DNA of 64,000 nt, from assembly GCF_023824195.1 (NCBI RefSeq), contig NZ_CP085442.1:3448001-3512000 (forward strand), in the 5' to 3' direction. The position numbers and the translations under genes are program-made. The stretch's first letter is position 1, and every line of letters starts with the position of its first letter. The notes under the pieces are model-generated. The model was not told the DNA's origin, searched no databases, and saw only the letters and a program-made list of their open reading frames with translations. Shown in pieces: positions 59,993-64,000 of this stretch. Origin of the DNA: Priestia megaterium (GTDB taxonomy: Bacteria; Bacillota; Bacilli; Bacillales; Bacillaceae_H).

Positions 59993-61613
59993 TCGTCACC
60001 ACTCCGTTGGTTCCGTCTACGGTAATAACATCTCCGTCTTTTAGTAGATCCACGGCTACTTTTGTGCCAAGAACCGCTGGAAGTTTATATTCACGAGCCA
60101 CTGTTCCTGCATGAGATAAAATTCCTCCTGCATTGGTTACAATTGCGCCAGCAAGCGAAAATAACGTGGTCCAAGCGGGTGCTGTTGTTTCACACACAAG
60201 AATATCTCCTTGTTCAAGTTTAGAAAATTGACTTGGATCTGAAATGATTTTTACCACTCCCGTATAAACACCTCTTGAAGCGGCACTTCCTTTAAAGATT
60301 TTTTGAGTTTCATCTACTTCTGGAGGCCCCATTTTTCCGAATACCCGCTCCAATAAAGGATCTTCTCCTGTTTGAGGAGGCGTTCCATAAGCAGGCGGCG
60401 TCTTTTTATGACGATTTTCTTCAAACTCCTGCTTTCTATTGACGATAAGTTCATGAGATGCCACGGGTTTTTTTAATACTTCCAGCAATTCATCATAATA
60501 AAAATGAAAAATATCTTGAGGCTGATGAATCACTTGGTGATCAGCTAAAAGAGTTCCTACATTAAGCAAAAACAGTCTTGCTGTAGCAGGCAGCATCGCA
60601 TCGATATAAAAATGATGATCTTCATCCAACCCCCATGCGTCCAAAGCCCATCCATAAAACAGCTTAAACTGCTCTTTTTCTTTGCACTCCGGCATTTTTG
60701 CGAGTACATCACGATAGCTTTCTTCTCTCTTTTTTACGACGTCTTCATAATTTTTCTTGAAGTCGTAATCTTTACGCACATAGCCAGCAATAATCGATAG
60801 CGCATGTAAAGGATTCTCTACCCACGTCTCATCAATAAACTCGTGCGAATTTGCAGAACGATAGCCATACTCATTCAAAAAGCTTTGCAGATTCTTTAAA
60901 AATTCTCTGCCTTCAGCTGTGCCTAATAGATTTGCTTCTATTTCTTCTGACTTCTGTTCCGTAAAAGCTTGTTTTAATGGGTCAGAACGCTTTACCGTGT
61001 CAGTTAGTTCCCACAGTGCTTGATCCGTTTCAAGTGACTTGTTCATTACGCCTTCCAGCAGATCATATACGTAAGCGGTATTCGCGTCTCCGGTCAAGGT
61101 TCCATATAGCTCTTCTAAAATCATTCCTAAATCATTTCTCGGCATGACAATTTCAAAGTGAAGCTGCCAAGCTTTTTTATAAAAATCATGCAGTTCTTTT
61201 ACTTTTTCTTCTGCTTCTTTTAAAGATAAAGGACGTTCTGCATTTCTTTTGACTTCCGTATAAAAAGGTAAAAACACCTCATCAACGTACTCGTATAATC
61301 TAGGTTTAAGTCGAGGTAACAGCGGCTTAACTGCTTCTTGGTGCTCCTTTAAGCGATCATTTACGTCACCGGGAAACGGGATATTTTGCTGATACATTTT
61401 TCCATCAGCTAATTTCACTACAAATTGATAGATAGGCAGTTTTAACGTTTCAAAACCTTGCTTTGTCCCGTAAGTCATTGCCGGAAGCTGAAAGGAAGCG
61501 TATAAAGGGCTTAGCGCATGTGCGATATGTAGGTTGTCTTGTACCCAAAATCCCGTTTGTTTTTCTTCCTCACTTAAAAATAGGTCGTTTTGAAATGCAG
61601 ATAATACGTTCAT
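59979..61613 (-). CDS. PEP-utilising swivel-domain subunit, rifampicin phosphotransferase-like
   Basis: A 544-residue protein. Residues about 440-540 form the phospho-His swivelling domain of PEP-synthase-type enzymes, with TTAPAWTTLFSLAGAIVTN and the active His501 in GGILSHAGTVARE. The first about 430 residues are a helical domain like the substrate-binding middle part of rifampicin phosphotransferases. The PEP-binding TIM barrel of PEP synthase is absent. The ATP-binding domain is supplied by the gene just upstream (22 bp apart). Together they probably transfer a phosphate from ATP to a small molecule. Phenylphosphate synthase also has such a split layout, so the substrate is open. Confidence 0.75.
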   Translation of the reverse strand: MNVLSAFQNDLFLSEEEKQTGFWVQDNLHIAHALSPLYASFQLPAMTYGTKQGFETLKLPIYQFVVKLADGKMYQQNIPFPGDVNDRLKEHQEAVKPLLPRLKPRLYEYVDEVFLPFYTEVKRNAERPLSLKEAEEKVKELHDFYKKAWQLHFEIVMPRNDLGMILEELYGTLTGDANTAYVYDLLEGVMNKSLETDQALWELTDTVKRSDPLKQAFTEQKSEEIEANLLGTAEGREFLKNLQSFLNEYGYRSANSHEFIDETWVENPLHALSIIAGYVRKDYDFKKNYEDVVKKREESYRDVLAKMPECKEKEQFKLFYGWALDAWGLDEDHHFYIDAMLPATARLFLLNVGTLLADHQVIHQPQDIFHFYYDELLEVLKKPVASHELIVNRKQEFEENRHKKTPPAYGTPPQTGEDPLLERVFGKMGPPEVDETQKIFKGSAASRGVYTGVVKIISDPSQFSKLEQGDILVCETTAPAWTTLFSLAGAIVTNAGGILSHAGTVAREYKLPAVLGTKVAVDLLKDGDVITVDGTNGVVTIEQQ

Positions 61614-61635
61614 TTCATTTCCCCTTTCCTTTTCA

Positions 61636-62529
61636 TTATGTAGTAACAGGTCTCACTTGAAGCAAATAAATATGTTCATTTTTTATGGCAAATTCAATGT
61701 CTACAGCGTACTGACAATACTGCTCTACTTGATTCGTTAAACGAAGCAGCTGTAATGCTGTTTCATCTGATATAGAAAATTCATTTTTTTCTTTATCCGT
61801 TGTCACAGCTTTTGTTATTCCTGTAAAACCTGACACTAGCTTATACTCTTTTAATCCTAGTTCTTTCATTATATTTTTTGTCTGTTTATGAATAATAAAT
61901 AAATCCGGCGTAATAGCACCTGATACCATTCCCTCTCCTAAGCCGTACGCCACGTTAATGACTACTTCATCTTCACTTTCTGTAATAGGATTTACGCTAA
62001 AAATCACACCGGATACATCGGCTTCAACCATTCCTTGTACAAGGACACCCATCTGGGGATTAGAAAGCGAAATTTCTTTATCTTCGGCATACGCTTGAAC
62101 CACGGATGAAAAATAAGAAGCCCAGCATTTTTTTATACTTGTCAAAAGTTCTTCTCTGTTTCTTACGTTTAATATCGTTTCATACTGTCCGGCAAAAGAC
62201 GCATTCTCCAAATCTTCAAGTGCGGAAGAAGATCTTACGGCTACGGCTTTTACACCAGCACCTTGAATATTGGCATACGAAAAGACAATTTCTTTTTGCA
62301 GAGCTAAAGGAAACGTGCCGCTTTGAATCTTCTTTTCTATGACCCTGCTATCTTCTGCTTTTATTTCTATTTGGTTAAACGTTAAAAAGGAAAGTAATGC
62401 GTGAGATGTTAAAACAAATCCTTTAGGGATATGAGAAACGTGCTGAATCATTTTTGAGAGATTGTAAGCTTTTGAACCTACTGCTTGAAGTTCTGCATAA
62501 CATGCTTTTTCTAAAGAGACGATGTGCAA
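61636..62529 (-). CDS. PEP/pyruvate-binding ATP-grasp subunit, rifampicin phosphotransferase-like
   Basis: A 297-residue stand-alone PPDK_N domain. AVRSSSALEDLENASFAGQYET (about 96-117), VLVQGMVEADVSGVIFSVNP, YGLGEGMVSGAITPD and the C-terminal DIEFAI...LLQVRPVTT are the ATP-binding motifs of PEP synthase and rifampicin phosphotransferase. It would phosphorylate the His of the swivel subunit from ATP. First gene of the leftward operon. The start is TTG with AAGGAGGTG about 6 nt upstream. No rph-associated element is recognised in the promoter region. Confidence 0.8.
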   Translation of the reverse strand: MHIVSLEKACYAELQAVGSKAYNLSKMIQHVSHIPKGFVLTSHALLSFLTFNQIEIKAEDSRVIEKKIQSGTFPLALQKEIVFSYANIQGAGVKAVAVRSSSALEDLENASFAGQYETILNVRNREELLTSIKKCWASYFSSVVQAYAEDKEISLSNPQMGVLVQGMVEADVSGVIFSVNPITESEDEVVINVAYGLGEGMVSGAITPDLFIIHKQTKNIMKELGLKEYKLVSGFTGITKAVTTDKEKNEFSISDETALQLLRLTNQVEQYCQYAVDIEFAIKNEHIYLLQVRPVTT

Positions 62530-62660
62530 TCACTTCACCTCCTTTCATTTATGTCAAAGACAATCAAATTAAATAGAAAAACACCATTTAAAACCATAAT
62601 ATAATTTTATAGAACTACGTCTATTTTACTAAAAATTAACATAATTTTAAATATCTTTAC

Positions 62661-62708
62661 AAAAAAATCACAAACCATATTCAATAGAATATGATTTGTG
62701 ATTTTTTT
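62661..62708 (-). terminator. strong terminator of the symporter unit
   Basis: A 22-bp stem (AAAAAAATCACAAACC... and its complement, one wobble) with a 4-nt AATA loop lies 40 bp past the small DUF gene. T runs on both strands allow bidirectional use. It isolates the symporter unit from the phosphotransferase operon. Confidence 0.85.
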
Positions 62709-62747
62709 TATAACTAACACATTTGAAATTCATATTGTTTTGACAAA

Positions 62748-62993
62748 TTAAACTGTATCTCTCTCCTTCTTCTCCCTCACAAACTCCACCACAGGCCCCA
62801 CAATAATACAAATCCCTGCGATAATCAGCCATCCAAACGCAAGATACGTCCAGCCTTTAAAAAATGAGAGCGTGTATTGATAGCCCGTTAAAAACATGAC
62901 GCCTGGAAATAAGAGGACAAATAAGAATGTAAGTCCCAGCGCCCAGCGCGTACATAGCTTTGCGTCTTTATTTAACTGTTGTTGTGGATCCAT
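62748..62993 (-). CDS. small membrane subunit next to sodium:solute symporter (YhjC-like)
   Basis: An 81-residue protein with two transmembrane helices (about 19-37 and 49-69) and short polar ends. It begins inside the last 26 bp of the symporter gene, so it is coupled to it. Small two-span proteins of this kind (DUF485/DUF4212 or YhjC-like) accompany sodium:solute symporters as in B. subtilis yhjC-yhjB. The exact family is not certain. Confidence 0.7.
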   Translation of the reverse strand: MDPQQQLNKDAKLCTRWALGLTFLFVLLFPGVMFLTGYQYTLSFFKGWTYLAFGWLIIAGICIIVGPVVEFVREKKERDTV

Positions 62994-64000
62994 AAGCCAC
63001 TTCCTCTCTTAATGGTTCATCTCCATGTTCATCAAAGCTTTTGAATTTGTCTTTTAGTTCATCAAAGTCAAATTCTTTTTTAGCAAGTAAGCCGTGTCCG
63101 ATTGATATGATTCCGCTGATGATAAAGACGGTAGAATTTCCAATAAGCATTGGATACAGTCCGCCAAGGGTTTCTACATTAATGTGACCGTTAATCAAGT
63201 AAGCAGATGCATTCCATGCGACAACGCCGCCAATCATCCCTAATAAAGCGCCGTAAAATGCACCTGTATTCGTCGCTTTTTTCCACATCAGTCCAAGCGT
63301 AACGGGAATAACGGCTCCGCTGACGAAAATGCCCATGGCCATATACACAAACCCGAGACTAATTCCTAAGTAAAACAGCAAAATGGAAAACACGCCCATC
63401 GCCAGCCCGAATCCAAGCGTCACTTTTCGAGACGTACTTAAGATTTTTTTGCTGCTTGCTTTTGGGTTGATGGAACGCAGGTAAATGTCCGTTACGATAA
63501 TATTCGTGATCGCCGTTAATTCAGCCGCTCCTGTCGACATTACCGCCATAAACAGCATCGTTAAAAACAAAATAGAACCTAGATTTCCAAGCACATGTGA
63601 CGCCATAACGGGCGCGATAGAATCCGGTGAATCTACAGCAATTCCAAGCCCAGCCGCACTTACACCTAGGAAAGTGGCAACGGCAAAGGGAATCGAAAAC
63701 CAGGCAATTCCGCCGTAAATATACGCTTTTGAAGCAGCGCTGTTTTTACTTGCGATGGCACGCTGCCAGTAAGCTTGATCCACAAAGACCGTACCAAAGT
63801 TCCCGATAATATTGATCATCCCAAACAAAAGGCCCGGCACCGATGCCATTGTGAGCATATGCTGTGACGAAGGAAGGTTTTTCAGCCCTTCGTATACACT
63901 TGTCACGCCGAATTTATAATAGACGGCAGCAGCAAAAATAAATAAAATAATGAAAATAAAAACGGTGTTAAAATAATCAGCCACAAATGAAGCCTTTAAC
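62968..64000 (-). CDS. sodium:solute symporter (SSS family), C-terminal part
   Basis: The frame is open to the right edge of the window, so the N-terminus is missing; about 343 residues are seen. It has ITNIIVTDIYLRSINPKAS (the SSS signature region after TGAAELTA) and GIINIIGNFGTVFVDQAYWQR, with about nine spans. Members take up pantothenate, proline, or acetate-like solutes with Na+. YhjB of B. subtilis is a possible counterpart, judged also by the small downstream gene. Substrate unknown. Confidence 0.85.
   Translation of the reverse strand, partial: LKASFVADYFNTVFIFIILFIFAAAVYYKFGVTSVYEGLKNLPSSQHMLTMASVPGLLFGMINIIGNFGTVFVDQAYWQRAIASKNSAASKAYIYGGIAWFSIPFAVATFLGVSAAGLGIAVDSPDSIAPVMASHVLGNLGSILFLTMLFMAVMSTGAAELTAITNIIVTDIYLRSINPKASSKKILSTSRKVTLGFGLAMGVFSILLFYLGISLGFVYMAMGIFVSGAVIPVTLGLMWKKATNTGAFYGALLGMIGGVVAWNASAYLINGHINVETLGGLYPMLIGNSTVFIISGIISIGHGLLAKKEFDFDELKDKFKSFDEHGDEPLREEVAYGSTTTVK

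Noticed and set aside
62530..62660. Rph-associated element before the split phosphotransferase operon
   Set aside because: No GC-rich 19-bp dyad of the type described before rifampicin-inducible rph genes is visible.

Overview
The window reads as low-GC Firmicute chromosome, most likely Priestia (Bacillus) megaterium or a close relative. Supporting signs are strong AGGAGG-type ribosome binding sites, frequent GTG/TTG starts, long hairpin-plus-T terminators, a Spo0E-like phosphatase, a GerAB-type spore germination relic, RsbR paralogues, a catabolite-control (Crh-like) protein, and a B. megaterium-type epoxide hydrolase. There are no rRNA, tRNA or CRISPR features and no intact transposase.

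Layout. 1-3000: small genes, a lipoprotein and an epoxide hydrolase. 3160-7700: a self-contained resistance/immunity-type operon (ABC ATPase, two ABC-2 permeases, OmpR-type regulator, histidine kinase), read leftwards, with a hairpin that covers its ribosome binding site. 8027-9680: an ECF sigma factor and membrane anti-sigma-like partner with a candidate autoregulatory promoter. 10079-12570: an accessory patch holding a plasmid/ICE-like gene broken by an in-frame TGA, a DUF2975/DUF2975/XRE cassette and a remnant of a second XRE regulator. 12572-16200: acetyltransferase, LysR/SDR divergent pair, nucleotidyltransferase.

16327-32430 is a complete myo-inositol catabolic region arranged differently from the single B. 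subtilis operon. One leftward operon is iolD-B-C-A, an MFS gene, iolG-H. A second is iolE-T-I-J. The DeoR-type iolR lies between them, and a LacI-type regulator lies beyond iolH. Four near-identical perfect palindromes (core ATGAAATCGATTTCAT), three before iolD and one before iolE, mark a regulon probably controlled by that LacI protein, layered on cre-like and IolR-like sites.

32500-35300 holds a short transcription unit for a 32-residue peptide, a Crh-like HPr paralogue, an AdhA-type alcohol dehydrogenase and its MerR/AdhR regulator. The last three have MerR-type promoters with 19-bp spacers and related dyads, which links a Crh paralogue to aldehyde stress. 37700-39650 is a chromosomal ParM-like actin with a repeat-containing coiled-coil partner. 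40160-53000 is rich in stress functions (two RsbR-like STAS proteins, cold-shock protein, two general-stress SDRs, GS17M), with cell-wall and secreted peptidases. 54890-58580: an AlkC-like glycosylase with Ig-like tail, acetyltransferase, membrane proteins and a decayed GerAB permease. 58667-62529 is an operon of a two-subunit, rifampicin-phosphotransferase-like enzyme plus an MFS exporter. The window ends inside a sodium:solute symporter gene.

Five copies of an imperfect-TIR repeat of about 270-340 bp with a GC-rich core hairpin (near 27.8, 37.5, 40.0, 51.2 and 54.6 kb) are scattered between genes and resemble a MITE-like family. All functional calls come from reading the sequence and remembered family features; no database search was run.
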